Source of the DNA: Shewanella metallivivens
Lineage (GTDB): Bacteria; Pseudomonadota; Gammaproteobacteria; Enterobacterales; Shewanellaceae
Reading direction: 5' to 3'
DNA: 64,000 nucleotides
Assembly: GCF_028750675.1 (NCBI RefSeq)
Contig: NZ_JAQQPZ010000004.1
Location: 186,001 to 250,000 of the forward strand
Shown: piece after piece, positions 45,439-54,375 of the stretch
How the letters are laid out: every line of letters starts with the position of its first letter
How positions within the stretch are numbered: position 1 is the stretch's first letter
Made by a program: the position numbers and the translations under genes
Notes under the pieces: generated by a model
Databases searched by the model: none
Seen by the model: only the letters and a program-made list of their open reading frames with translations
Told to the model about the DNA's origin: nothing

Positions 45439-45909
45439 ATCGAGTCAGTATCTCTAAACAATTTATGCTAAACATCATCTATTTAACCTGAATTAGGGAT
45501 AAGGGATGAACTGATACTATTTATAATCATCACGTTAATCCTCCTCACTTTCAAGCTTGTCATTTGTTATGCTAACAAGGCAAATTGACGCGTCAATAGC
45601 TAGAAAGCACTGTTTGAAAGGTGTTTATACCAATCCGCATTAGAATTTGCTCTTTTAGCGAAAGTTATCAGTGAGGTATTCGAGGCAGCCTTTGTTAATT
45701 TAGCTGATTTTGGAAAGGGAACGACCATTACCCGCAATCAATGTCTTGCCTAAACGCGGTAAATTCTTGCTGAAATCGAGCATCTTCAGGTTGATTGGGT
45801 ATATAATGCCGCTCGAATAATGATAACCCGGTAAAAATCAGTCAACCGTTAGCTCGATTATGCGCCAGTGTAATCAATAACCTTGCATAAAACTAAGCAG
45901 AATGACCCA
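45439..45909. other. Intergenic region with a relic
   Basis: Promoter space for trmH. The part nearest trmH (45728-45885, minus strand) looks like decayed coding sequence, described separately. Nothing else seen. Confidence 0.35.
45728..45885 (-). pseudogene. Possible relic of an isoprenylcysteine methyltransferase-like membrane protein
   Basis: Reading the minus strand, a C-terminal stretch with hydrophobic residues, then ERHYIPNQPEDARF and a final FRQDIDCG, resembles the tail of small ICMT-like methyltransferases (NEE...FG..Y..Y...VRRW). It has an in-frame TGA at 45842-45844, where TGG would be expected, and no start. A weak call based on pattern only. Confidence 0.25.
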
Positions 45910-46620
45910 ATGAGCCCAGAACGTTTTGCCCGCATAAACCAAATGCTTGATAACCGCCAAGTCGATCTCACTGTATGTCTTGATAAAGTGCATATGACCA
46001 ACAACATCGCCGCGGTTATTCGTTCGGCGGATTGTGTCGGCATTCATCAAATTCATGCAGTATGGCCCGACATCGAAATGCGGGTATCGGGTAATACGGC
46101 CTCTGGCAGCCAGCAATGGGTCAGCACGGTAAAGCACTATACTTTTGCAGAGGCGCATCGAGCCTTTAAAGCACAAAACATGCAAATACTAACAACCACT
46201 TTTTCAGACACCGCTGTTGATTTTCGCGACATTGACTACACTCGCCCCACCGTGATTGTCATGGGTAATGAGCGTGATGGCGTGAGTGATGAAGCCATTG
46301 CAGCAGCAGACCAACACATTATTATTCCTATGCGCGGTATGGTGCAATCACTCAATGTCTCTGTGGCTTCGGCCCTAGTGATGTACGAAGCCCAGCGCCA
46401 ACGCGAACAAGCTAATATGTACGGTACTCGTAAACTAGACTACGCTTACTGCCAAAAAATGCTGTTTGAACAAGGCCATCCGGTTTATGCCAAAGCGTGT
46501 CGCCGCAAGCAAATCCCCTATCCCGTCATCGATGATCAAGGCCAAATTGTTGCCGACAAAGACTGGTGGGACAGAATGCGCGCCCCTGATCCACATGCTC
46601 TCACAGAACAAATAACTTAA
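45910..46620 (+). CDS. trmH: tRNA (guanosine-2'-O)-methyltransferase TrmH
   Basis: 236-residue SpoU/SPOUT methyltransferase that methylates the ribose of G18 in tRNA using S-adenosylmethionine. The N-terminus (MSPERFARINQMLDNRQVDL) fits E. coli TrmH, so I start at the ATG at 45910 instead of a TTG 27 bases earlier. SPOUT motifs are visible: MGNERDGVSDE and IPMRGMVQSLNVSVASAL, forming the trefoil knot. Monocistronic. Confidence 0.93.
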   Translation: MSPERFARINQMLDNRQVDLTVCLDKVHMTNNIAAVIRSADCVGIHQIHAVWPDIEMRVSGNTASGSQQWVSTVKHYTFAEAHRAFKAQNMQILTTTFSDTAVDFRDIDYTRPTVIVMGNERDGVSDEAIAAADQHIIIPMRGMVQSLNVSVASALVMYEAQRQREQANMYGTRKLDYAYCQKMLFEQGHPVYAKACRRKQIPYPVIDDQGQIVADKDWWDRMRAPDPHALTEQIT

Positions 46621-46711
46621 ATCACTAATCCCATAACCCACACTCTGGCAGTACAGGCATATTCGCAAGCAATGCCAGCACAAGCTTATTAACAAAGTGT
46701 GCTGTACTACG

Positions 46712-47215
46712 TTACTTTATTTTTTTACCAAATCCCTTCGCCATAAAGCGTGCGCTGCTTTTAACCACCAATTGGCCTGCAACATATAACTCACCCTCCA
46801 CCTTATACAGAGGGTAACGAGCAGAAATAATCTTACCTTTAATCAAAATATGACTATTTACAGGTACTTCATGTAAGTAGCGGATATTCATATCGGCAGT
46901 AACTGCTTCTATGTTCTGCTGGAAAAGCGCTTGGCACATACCGCTATCGAGTAACGCCGATAAATAACCGCCGTGTAAAATCCCTTGGTAACCCTGTTGA
47001 TGAATCGACCCTTTGGCGCGCGCCCATACCTGTTGGTCTGCCGTACTGAAAAATTGCAAGTGAAGCCCTAATAAATTCTGCGTGCCACACAACATGCAAT
47101 ACTGATGGCTCAATGGCTTAACCACCTCAAATAAATCATCGGCTGACATATCCTGCGAAACCAAGCTTAAACTTTCAATCAAGAACGCTTTTTCAGATTG
47201 ATATTGCTGACTCAT
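46712..47215 (-). CDS. PaaI-type hotdog thioesterase
   Basis: 167-residue hotdog-fold protein, likely an acyl-CoA thioesterase. The conserved LHGGYLSALLDSG segment (about residue 77) fits the PaaI active-site helix, and the following strands match the fold. The ATG at 47215 has GGGG upstream. An N-terminal extension of about 50 residues holds a cysteine pair (CMLCG). Substrate unknown. It is a single gene divergent from nqrM. Confidence 0.82.
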   Translation of the reverse strand: MSQQYQSEKAFLIESLSLVSQDMSADDLFEVVKPLSHQYCMLCGTQNLLGLHLQFFSTADQQVWARAKGSIHQQGYQGILHGGYLSALLDSGMCQALFQQNIEAVTADMNIRYLHEVPVNSHILIKGKIISARYPLYKVEGELYVAGQLVVKSSARFMAKGFGKKIK

Positions 47216-47360
47216 AAAACCCCACAAAATAAAAACAAAACCAATATTGGCATATGCTATTAATTATTTTACAATATCACATCAATATCAATTTGAGATA
47301 CTTGATAGGTGCTAAAACGTGATGTTTAAGCCAATCATTGCAACAGCAAAGGTAAATAGC

Positions 47361-47567
47361 ATGCAATTTATAATGACTTTTATGGTGTTTTTAGTGTTTT
47401 TTGCAGTGATGGCATTAGGTATTTTTTTAGGGCGAAGACCCATTCAAGGTAGCTGTGCCGGGCTTGCGAATGTAGGAATAGAAAAGAGTTGCGACTGTGA
47501 AGTCACCTGCGATGAACATAACGCCCTTTACCAAATACAAGAACCCACTCAAAAATATAATCATTAA
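47361..47567 (+). CDS. nqrM: NqrM, Na+-NQR maturation factor
   Basis: 68-residue membrane protein of the NqrM (DUF539) family needed to assemble the iron site of the sodium-pumping NADH:quinone oxidoreductase. One transmembrane helix is followed by the four-cysteine pattern GSCAGL...SCDCEVTC. The ATG at 47361 (MQFIMTF) has AAAGGT upstream; a longer frame adds 14 unlikely residues. The nqr operon is not in this window, so the gene stands alone here. Confidence 0.85.
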   Translation: MQFIMTFMVFLVFFAVMALGIFLGRRPIQGSCAGLANVGIEKSCDCEVTCDEHNALYQIQEPTQKYNH

Positions 47568-47771
47568 TGGTGATATCGCCCGTTATGCATTGATGACACC
47601 CGAGTTTAGGCTAGCGTTTGCCAATATCTTTGATCAGCGCTTAACAATAATGGCCTCGAATTCAACGACACGATACCAAACACACCATTAACACAGCGCT
47701 ACGACAATGATTGAATCTTACCTTTAAACTCATTAGGATCGGTCTATCGATCGCTAATTAGAATCTACACC

Positions 47772-48395
47772 ATGACCACTGAGCTTTACTTTATCTTCGA
47801 CTCGCATTGCCCCTGGAGTTACGCGACCACGCCATTAGTCAACGCATTGCAGCAAGCCTATCCAGACATGACAATACATTTGCTACACAGTGCGCATTAC
47901 ATCGGTAAAGACTGCGCTGGCGAAGAGCAAATACAAGCAGCGACAAAAGCCAGTGGTGTTAAATTTGGCCGTGAGCATATTCGTTATGCCAATAGCCCTA
48001 AAAATTCAATCAAATCGGCAAACTTAATGGCCTGGATGCAAGATAAACAAGCCAACAAACAATTAGCACTGCTCAATGCATTGCAAGCGGCCCACTTTGT
48101 TGAAGGCAATCCACTGAACACAAAACATGACTTTAACGCCATTGTTGAAAAATTAAAGCTATCACCTAGCAATAAAGTGTTTAAAGATGAACTCAGTGTC
48201 GACGCTGAAAACATTTTAGAAGCCATTGCAGAAATACAACAAATGTTGGGCACCACAAGCTTTCCCGTATTAGTGATGACAGTGAATGACAACGCCATCT
48301 TTATTGATCATTCTCAATACCTTAATAACCCAAAAGGCGTTGTAACCGCAGTAGAACAAGAGATAGCCGCAATACAACAACCTAAAAAGCATTAA
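47772..48395 (+). CDS. DsbA-family thioredoxin-fold protein (single-cysteine)
   Basis: 207-residue cytoplasmic DsbA-like protein without a signal peptide. The active-site region reads CPWS, with only one of the two redox cysteines, so it resembles FrnE/glutathione S-transferase kappa-like members and not a dithiol oxidase. A perfect 18-bp terminator stem follows. Partner unknown. A second DsbA-like gene with full CGWC lies at 51942. Confidence 0.8.
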   Translation: MTTELYFIFDSHCPWSYATTPLVNALQQAYPDMTIHLLHSAHYIGKDCAGEEQIQAATKASGVKFGREHIRYANSPKNSIKSANLMAWMQDKQANKQLALLNALQAAHFVEGNPLNTKHDFNAIVEKLKLSPSNKVFKDELSVDAENILEAIAEIQQMLGTTSFPVLVMTVNDNAIFIDHSQYLNNPKGVVTAVEQEIAAIQQPKKH

Positions 48396-48399
48396 TCCT

Positions 48400-48442
48400 A
48401 AAACGTAAAAACCACGGGAATTAGCCGTGGTTTTTACGTTTT
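48400..48442. terminator. Bidirectional terminator
   Basis: AAAACGTAAAAACCACGG and CCGTGGTTTTTACGTTTT pair perfectly over 18 bp around a 7-nt loop, between convergent DsbA-like and LysE-family genes. Confidence 0.85.
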
Positions 48443-48456
48443 GATCGCCTCAACAT

Positions 48457-49095
48457 TTAGCTTTGTACTTGCGAAGCCAATAACCAAATCGCTAAGGCAA
48501 AAAACACCAACCCCATAAATTTGTTTTGATAAGTACGAAACTTTTCACTGTTTAATAATGGTTTGCCCAAACGGCCAACCAAGGCCACCAGCATTAAATT
48601 AAACGCTAATCCCATTACATTGAGCAATAAGCCTAACGCTAACATTTGCTCACCAGAGCTAGCACTGAGCTGAGTTGACACAAATTGCGGTAAAAACAAC
48701 ACAAAAAAGAGCAGCGCTTTCGGGTTCAATAAATTACTCATGACCGCACGTCGATAAAGCAGTTTAGCCAGATTGTTTTGTACAGCAATGTCAGGAGCAT
48801 CAACCGAATCACAGCGAATACAATCCCACGCCATTTTAAGTAAATAAGCACCGCCTAAAATTCGCAGTAACTCTAATGCCATTGGGTTCATGGCCACCAA
48901 TGCCGATACGCCCATCGCAGCAAGCAAGGTTAAAATTAACCCAGATGTGGCATTGCCAAAGCTAGCATACACACCCACTTTGCGGCCATAGCTCAAACTC
49001 GAACTGGCAATCAGCAACATATCGGGGCCAGGAATTAACAATAACGCCACGACAGTCGTTAAATAAACAGGCAATAAAGCCAAATCAATCATCAT
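48457..49095 (-). CDS. LysE/RhtB-family exporter
   Basis: 212-residue six-helix transporter of the LysE/RhtB family that exports amino acids or related compounds. The N-terminal IPGPDMLLI motif is characteristic, with six predicted helices and GFGNATSG-like sequence after the first loop. I start at the ATG at 49095; the open frame extends 18 residues further, without a ribosome site. Substrate unknown. Monocistronic. Confidence 0.85.
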   Translation of the reverse strand: MMIDLALLPVYLTTVVALLLIPGPDMLLIASSSLSYGRKVGVYASFGNATSGLILTLLAAMGVSALVAMNPMALELLRILGGAYLLKMAWDCIRCDSVDAPDIAVQNNLAKLLYRRAVMSNLLNPKALLFFVLFLPQFVSTQLSASSGEQMLALGLLLNVMGLAFNLMLVALVGRLGKPLLNSEKFRTYQNKFMGLVFFALAIWLLASQVQS

Positions 49096-49513
49096 AAATT
49101 CGCAAATAGACAGGTAAAACACGGCGCGGATTTTACAGCCATTGCACATGAATGAAAGTCACGATGGCTACCAATAAGTTTTTAAAGGTGGAAAGCACTG
49201 GCAGGGATTGTTTACGACTATAACGTTATCGAACAAACATCAAGCAAAACCTAACGGACCTGAACTCAGGATAATAAACGCCTTTCAAACAATGCTTTGC
49301 CCTGCTAACTGCGTTGAATCGACTGACAATAGACTAACTTGAAAGCGAGAATGGTTAATATATTGATTTTAACATGCATAAGTTAACCCCTTCATCCCGG
49401 TCTCAGGTTAACTGATTTAAATAAATCAAACACAAAAAAGGCTAACCTCAATGATTAGCCTTCATTTTAAATGCTAAAATCTTATTTATAAAAGAGCTTA
49501 TTTATAAAAGAGC
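49096..49513. other. Intergenic region before DUF3297 gene end
   Basis: 418 bases with the terminator of the DUF3297 gene (49438-49462) and a 16-bp tandem repeat at its right end. No gene seen. Confidence 0.4.
49438..49462 (-). terminator. Terminator of the DUF3297 gene
   Basis: AAGGCTAA pairs with TTAGCCTT, with an A run on the left that gives a U run on the minus strand. Confidence 0.65.
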
Positions 49514-49527
49514 TTACTTGTAAAAAG
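49481..49527. repeat. 16-bp tandem repeat spanning the DUF3297 stop codon
   Basis: CTTATTTATAAAAGAG occurs twice in tandem (49481-49496, 49497-49512), and a diverged third copy (49513-49527) covers the last codons and stop of the DUF3297 gene. It looks like a duplication of the gene's 3' end. Confidence 0.7.
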
Positions 49528-49768
49528 CTTCAATCGTACCTTTAACCGTCATTGTAAGCGGTTGGCCACGACGGTCTAACGCTTTACCTGCTGGCACTTT
49601 AACCCAACCTTCACTGATGCAATATTCTTCAACATCAAAGCGCTCTTTCCCATTCACTTTAATGCCAATATCAAATTCAAAAATCGCTGCAACATGATGT
49701 TTGCTGCGTGGATTAACGCTTAAGCGATCAGGTAAAGCAGGTTTAGCGGTAGTATCGTTCATAGTCAT
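49514..49768 (-). CDS. DUF3297 family protein
   Basis: 84-residue protein of the DUF3297 family: ALPDRLSVNPRSKHH near the N-terminus and KVPAGKALDRRGQPLTMTVK near the C-terminus match the family. Function unknown, widespread in proteobacteria. Start could be either of two ATGs (49768 or 49762). No clear ribosome site. Confidence 0.8.
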   Translation of the reverse strand: MTMNDTTAKPALPDRLSVNPRSKHHVAAIFEFDIGIKVNGKERFDVEEYCISEGWVKVPAGKALDRRGQPLTMTVKGTIEAFYK

Positions 49769-50091
49769 ATACTGTAATTAATAAAACGTGCGTCATTGTA
49801 GGCAATCGCTGCAAGATGCTCAATAGCGGCAATCATAAATGTGAGGCCCAATCAAAAGATACCGGTGTCGATAATAAAACCGACGCGATCAACGATCACA
49901 AAAACAACTGTTATCAGTTAATTTTTGCACCTAAGCAGTGTTTTAATGATTAATCGTTTTATGCATTAATACCTTCAAATTGTATATCGATACCGTTAAC
50001 TGAATTAAAAGTAGGGAAGAATGAAGCTCTAGACTACAGTTGTTGTGATTGAATTAGCCGGACACTTCAATAAAGGGATATTAGACAGGGA
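49769..50091. other. Intergenic region
   Basis: 323 bases; divergent promoter space, no recognised site or gene. Confidence 0.35.
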
Positions 50092-50094
50092 ATG

Positions 50095-50490
50095 ATGACG
50101 CAAAAGCGATCCGCTATATGGCATTGCTTTTTAGACGGTAAGATAGACCGCGCAAACTTTAAGGCAGCAATGTTAGAGGCCTACTCTCACCCCAATGCAA
50201 ACAAGTGGCAGCAATTAATTACCAATCAATTATTGTATCTCGGGGTGCTATTAGTGGGTGTGGGAGTGATATTTTTCATGGCGTTTAACTGGGATGCGCT
50301 AACACCATCACAGCGACTGATCCAGTATCGTGTTCGCGATGGCAGGGCCAAGCTGGCCAGCAACGCATTTTTCTTTCAAGAAGGTCGAGCAGAAGAGTTT
50401 GAACGCGCAAGATATGGCGAGTGTAGAGTTAACCAGGCAGGAAAATTGTTACTCAGTAACATGATAGACATAGGTTTTAAGCGGATTTAA
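50095..50490 (+). pseudogene. Chimeric ORF: start of DUF2157 protein fused to end of GDYXXLXY protein
   Basis: 131-residue reading frame in two unrelated halves. Residues about 1-75 resemble the N-terminus of DUF2157 membrane proteins, with the first helix LLYLGVLLVGVGVIFFMAFNW. After about residue 78 the sequence changes to YRVRDGRAKLASNAFFFQEG and RARYGECRV, the C-terminal part of GDYXXLXY proteins. In many bacteria these two genes are neighbours, so an in-frame internal deletion between them would produce this. The product keeps one helix and lacks the GDYXXLXY motif, so it is likely a remnant, though it is still open and has AGGG upstream of the start. Confidence 0.65.
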
Positions 50491-50928
50491 GCGAGGGAGG
50501 TAGATAAAATAATCGATAAACTTGTACATGAGTCTGCCCAAAGCACAGCTTTCGCATTAAGCGGTTCAGATAAGCCTATATAACGTGCATTCTTTTGTGC
50601 AGGCGTATACAGGCAATATATTTATATAAACCAAAAAACAATGCATGATAAATAAAAGCAGTGCTGATTTAGGTTTTCAATACGCGTTAATGGCTAAGTA
50701 AGAAACCCTCGAGTTTTCCAGTCAAGCTTCTTAAAGCGCGCTGTTTAAGTATCAATTAGATTCAAACCTTATTGACAATATTATGTATCCAACCAACAAA
50801 GCCATGGCAATTAGTCACGATAAATTTATAGATTAAATTGAAAACTAACAGCAAAAACTATGCCTCCTAAAATAATATGACACCATTTTAAACAATATAA
50901 ATAAGATTACTCCCCACCACATTTTCAA
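50491..50928. other. Gene-poor region with a serine hydrolase relic
   Basis: 438 bases between the chimeric ORF and a LysR gene. No intact gene; the middle (50587-50733) is a relic of a serine hydrolase, described separately. Confidence 0.4.
50587..50733 (+). pseudogene. Relic of a beta-lactamase-type serine hydrolase (C-terminal fragment)
   Basis: This stretch aligns by eye with the C-terminal end of the relic at 55325-55480: both read FFC-GVY-QYIY-NQ, then later a matched SADL-FQ and a terminal ET segment. Here the frame has several stop codons and no start, so it is decayed. It marks a former second copy of the same gene. Confidence 0.5.
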
Positions 50929-51822
50929 CTAAGTCTCCGTTATTTCAAAATGATCGACCAAGCGATCTAGTAGTTTTCGTATCGCGATGGATTGGTGTTT
51001 TCTAGAACGATATATCGCGTAAATCCCCAAGGATACAGGCTCGTAATTGGGCAATACATGAACAAGTTTCTTGTCGTTGATCATAGCTTGTACTGCGTGT
51101 TTAGGTTGTAAGGAAATCCCGCGCCCTTTTAGCACTGATTGTAGTAATAACAACGATTCATTAGCACTGTAATTACCTGATACTGAAGTCACAACTGCTT
51201 GCTCATTTTTAGTGAAATGCCACAAACTTTTACCAAAATTAGAATAAATAAGACAGTTATGTTTAGCTAAGTCATCAGGATAAACAGGATAACCATTGCG
51301 CTTTAAATACGCTTCTGTTGCACACAATACTGAACGACACCGCCCAAGAGGACGCGCAATAATATTGGGATCTAATTCATTGGTGATGCGTATTGCCAAA
51401 TCAATTCTGTCTTCAACGAGATTGGTAACTTGGTTACTGATATGAACGTCAATGTGCACTTTTGGAAATTCATCTAGAAATGCATCTATGACCGTTGGCA
51501 ATAAATCTGCTGCAACAAATTGAGAGCAAGCAATTCGAATAGTGCCTTCTGGTTGCGCCGCGTGCTCAGATGCAAGCGGGGCAGATACTTCTTTAGCAAA
51601 ATCGAGTATAGATCGGCAATTCTCAAATGCTTTTTCACCTGCTGCGGTGAGTGTGAGCTTTCGAGTAGAGCGATGAAGCAATTGCGCATCCGCCCAGCGT
51701 TCCATTTCGCTTAAATATCTTGTCACCATAGACCGTGACATATCCAATGACTGAGCGGCGCCGACCATACTGCCTTGCTCAACAATTCTAACAAAGACCT
51801 GTGCTGCGGTAATTCTATCCAT
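50929..51822 (-). CDS. LysR-family regulator
   Basis: 297-residue LysR-type regulator. The N-terminal helix-turn-helix is clear (AAQSLDMSRSMVTRYLSEME), followed by RSTRKLTLTAAG. The effector domain starts near GTIRIACSQFVA. I start at the ATG at 51822 (MDRITAAQVF); the frame goes 24 residues further upstream without reason. It is divergent from the DsbA/nitroreductase/metallo-hydrolase genes at 51942 and likely regulates them. Inducer unknown. Confidence 0.87.
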   Translation of the reverse strand: MDRITAAQVFVRIVEQGSMVGAAQSLDMSRSMVTRYLSEMERWADAQLLHRSTRKLTLTAAGEKAFENCRSILDFAKEVSAPLASEHAAQPEGTIRIACSQFVAADLLPTVIDAFLDEFPKVHIDVHISNQVTNLVEDRIDLAIRITNELDPNIIARPLGRCRSVLCATEAYLKRNGYPVYPDDLAKHNCLIYSNFGKSLWHFTKNEQAVVTSVSGNYSANESLLLLQSVLKGRGISLQPKHAVQAMINDKKLVHVLPNYEPVSLGIYAIYRSRKHQSIAIRKLLDRLVDHFEITET

Positions 51823-51941
51823 TCTCTGCCTATATGTTCGATTTATGCAACTAACTATTACCCTTAATAGGGTTTTTTTGCAACATATTTGCAATTTACA
51901 CTTGCGTCATCAACTCAATTTACGGCTTTGACAGGACAACA

Positions 51942-52589
51942 ATGAAGACCTTACATTTCATCATGGATCCACAATGTGGCTGGTGCTATGCCGCTGCACC
52001 ACTGTTAGATGCGCTCACTCAATTGACAAACATCGAAATTAAGATGCATGGCGGTGGATTATTCTCAGGCGCAAAAAAAGGGCCATTATCGGTAAGTTTT
52101 CATCAGCGCATAAAAGAAATGGACAACAAGATTACCGCATTAACGGGTCAAGTATTTAGTCAAACCTACTACTCGATACTATTAGAAGATAAACATCGTA
52201 TTGTCGATTCTGACACTCCCATTGCTGCACTTTTAGCGGCTGAGTCCTTAGGGATTAATCCGCTATCCATGTTACATAAAATGCAAATAGCCCAATTTGT
52301 TGATGGCTATTCTCAATCGAATATTAAAAATCTAACGAGTATTGCTAATGAACTCGGTTTGAGTTCAAACAGTTTCATCAGTGCATTTGATGCTTTTAAT
52401 GGCGAGAAAACGCAGCAGCATATTCGCCAAGCAGGACATATGTTGGATTTAGTCGGTTCAAGTGGATTCCCTACATTTGCGTTTGAACATTCAGATGGTG
52501 CATTTACCAAATTAGACCACAGCCGTTATTACGGCCAAACAGGGCAGTGGATTGCTTATGTAAAACAATCAATGGATACCGTCGATTAA
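51942..52589 (+). CDS. DsbA-family protein (CGWC, FrnE-like)
   Basis: 215-residue cytoplasmic thioredoxin-fold protein with a complete CGWC motif at residues 12-15 (PQCGWCYAAAPLL), no signal peptide. DsbA/FrnE-type proteins act as thiol oxidoreductases or isomerases. It is preceded by AGGA and followed 37 bases later by a nitroreductase, divergent from the LysR gene. Probably part of a redox-stress or xenobiotic response set. Confidence 0.83.
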   Translation: MKTLHFIMDPQCGWCYAAAPLLDALTQLTNIEIKMHGGGLFSGAKKGPLSVSFHQRIKEMDNKITALTGQVFSQTYYSILLEDKHRIVDSDTPIAALLAAESLGINPLSMLHKMQIAQFVDGYSQSNIKNLTSIANELGLSSNSFISAFDAFNGEKTQQHIRQAGHMLDLVGSSGFPTFAFEHSDGAFTKLDHSRYYGQTGQWIAYVKQSMDTVD

Positions 52590-52626
52590 ACAACTGTTAC
52601 TCAACAAGACATGGCTTAAAAACAAT

Positions 52627-53262
52627 ATGGAAAACAATATGAATACTACATTGGACACTAAAGCGCTAAATCAAAAGGCACTAGATCAAAAGGCACTCAA
52701 TCAACTGTTTACCGAAGCTCGCACATTTAATGCTTTTACGGATAAAGCCGTGCCAGATGAATTGATTAAACAACTTTATGAGTTGATGAAGTGGGCACCA
52801 ACATCCATGAACTGCCAACCTGGTTATTATTTAGTGATAAAAAGTGCGGACGCAAAAGAGAAATTAAATAAAGCGTTAGCTCCGGGTAATCAGCAAAAAA
52901 GCCTAGCAGCACCAGCCTCGGTGATCATTGCTTCAGACACGCAGTTTTATAACAACTTACCAAAGCAATTCCCTGCTTATCCGACGGCTAAAGACATGTT
53001 CGAAAACAATGAAAGTTTCCGAGATACAACTGCGTTTAGAAACTCAAGTTTACAAGGCGCGTATTTCATCATGGCAGCTCGTAGTCTTGGTTTAGATTGC
53101 GGCCCTATGAGCGGATTTGACAACAAGGTGGTCGATGACACCTTCTTTCCAGAGGGTCGTTACAAGTCTAACTTCATCATCAATATTGGTTATGGCGATG
53201 CCACTAAAAACTATCCTAGAGGACCGCGTCTCGCTTTCGAAGATGTCGTCAAAATACTTTAG
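52627..53262 (+). CDS. Nitroreductase family protein (RutE/HadB-like)
   Basis: 211-residue FMN-dependent reductase of the nitroreductase superfamily, RutE/HadB-like type. WAPTSMNCQP is the FMN-binding N-terminal motif, and GLDCGPMSGFDN and INIGYGD later segments fit. RutE reduces malonic semialdehyde in uracil breakdown, but no rut genes are present, so the role is likely a general nitro/quinone reductase. The N-terminus contains a 15-bp repeat (ALNQK-ALDQK-ALNQL). Second gene of the LysR-divergent set. Confidence 0.83.
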   Translation: MENNMNTTLDTKALNQKALDQKALNQLFTEARTFNAFTDKAVPDELIKQLYELMKWAPTSMNCQPGYYLVIKSADAKEKLNKALAPGNQQKSLAAPASVIIASDTQFYNNLPKQFPAYPTAKDMFENNESFRDTTAFRNSSLQGAYFIMAARSLGLDCGPMSGFDNKVVDDTFFPEGRYKSNFIINIGYGDATKNYPRGPRLAFEDVVKIL

Positions 53263-53385
53263 CGGTTGACGCTAAACCGCCATTTGCAACGTTATAAATG
53301 GTGTCTTTGGCTCCAAAACCTTTTAGCTTAAACCGTTATCAATACAATACTTAGTCGCTGCAACTGCAGCATTTTAGAGGTGATT

Positions 53386-54267
53386 ATGAAATTTTTGTCA
53401 AAATTAATTCAGGCAAGCGCGATGTTAACTATGATGGCAGTATCCGCCAGCGCTGTCAGTGCAACATTAACAACGACCGTGTTTAATCCACAAGAAAAGA
53501 GCATGTTCCCTGTTAGCTCAGTGTTAATTACAGGGCCAAAAGAAGCCATCTTAGTAGATGCTCAGTTTCAGCGTAATGACGCACAGGCTGTAGTTGAGCT
53601 GATAAAACAGTCAGGTAAAAAACTGACGACTATTTACATTAGTCATGGGGATCCAGATTATTATTTTGGACTTGATGTGATTACCGCAGCCTACCCCAAT
53701 GCCAAGGTGTTATCATCTGCCACAACCCAAGAATACATAAAGGCGACAATGGCGCCTAAAAAAGCCTACTGGGGGCCTATCCTTAAAGAAAATGCACCAC
53801 AAACACTGGTAGTGCCAGAAGTACTACAAGGCGACACCTTAACCGTTGATGGTGAACAGGTTAACGTTATTGGCCTTGAGGGGCACGATCCAAAACATAC
53901 TTTTGTTTGGATCCCTTCCAGTAAAACAATGCTTGGGGGCGTGGTGATTTTTAACAATATGCACGTTTTTTTAGCTGATAGTAAAACTCCAGAGTCGCGC
54001 CAAAATTGGTATAAAACCCTTGATGTTATTGAAAAGCTAAACCCTACAACGGTGATATCTGGGCATATGCTGGGCGACAAACCGTTGACCATTCAAGCGG
54101 TTAAATTCACCCGCCAGTACATTGAAGACTTTGAAACTGCAGCCAAATCGGCAGCAAATTCAGAGGAATTAATGGCCAAAATGAAAGCCATTTATCCAAA
54201 TATTGGCGGCGACAGCATATTGAGTTTAAGTGCAAAAGTGATCATGGGCGAAATGCCTTGGGGCTAA
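53386..54267 (+). CDS. Exported MBL-fold metallo-hydrolase
   Basis: 293-residue protein with a signal peptide (cleaved near SASA-VSA) and metallo-beta-lactamase fold. The usual HXHXDH metal motif is altered: the sequence reads SHGDPDYYFG, retaining the first His and the Asp but losing the second and last His. GHDPKHTF and SGHM further on keep other ligands. It may bind one metal or have a different activity; such HGDPDYYFG variants form a distinct subgroup. It is the third gene in the LysR-divergent set; a GAGGTGA ribosome site is present. Confidence 0.8.
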   Translation: MKFLSKLIQASAMLTMMAVSASAVSATLTTTVFNPQEKSMFPVSSVLITGPKEAILVDAQFQRNDAQAVVELIKQSGKKLTTIYISHGDPDYYFGLDVITAAYPNAKVLSSATTQEYIKATMAPKKAYWGPILKENAPQTLVVPEVLQGDTLTVDGEQVNVIGLEGHDPKHTFVWIPSSKTMLGGVVIFNNMHVFLADSKTPESRQNWYKTLDVIEKLNPTTVISGHMLGDKPLTIQAVKFTRQYIEDFETAAKSAANSEELMAKMKAIYPNIGGDSILSLSAKVIMGEMPWG

Positions 54268-54294
54268 GCAACACAACATAAATCAACCTCAACT

Positions 54295-54321
54295 CGAGAT
54301 AATAGCCAGTCTATTATCTCG
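54295..54321. terminator. Perfect hairpin after the metallo-hydrolase
   Basis: CGAGATAATAG pairs with CTATTATCTCG over 11 bp around a 5-nt loop. No T run; probable weak terminator or RNA stabiliser. Confidence 0.5.
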
Positions 54322-54375
54322 CTCCTTATGTTGCATTAAGCTGCAATCAATACCTCAAAATACGGAACCTCATTC

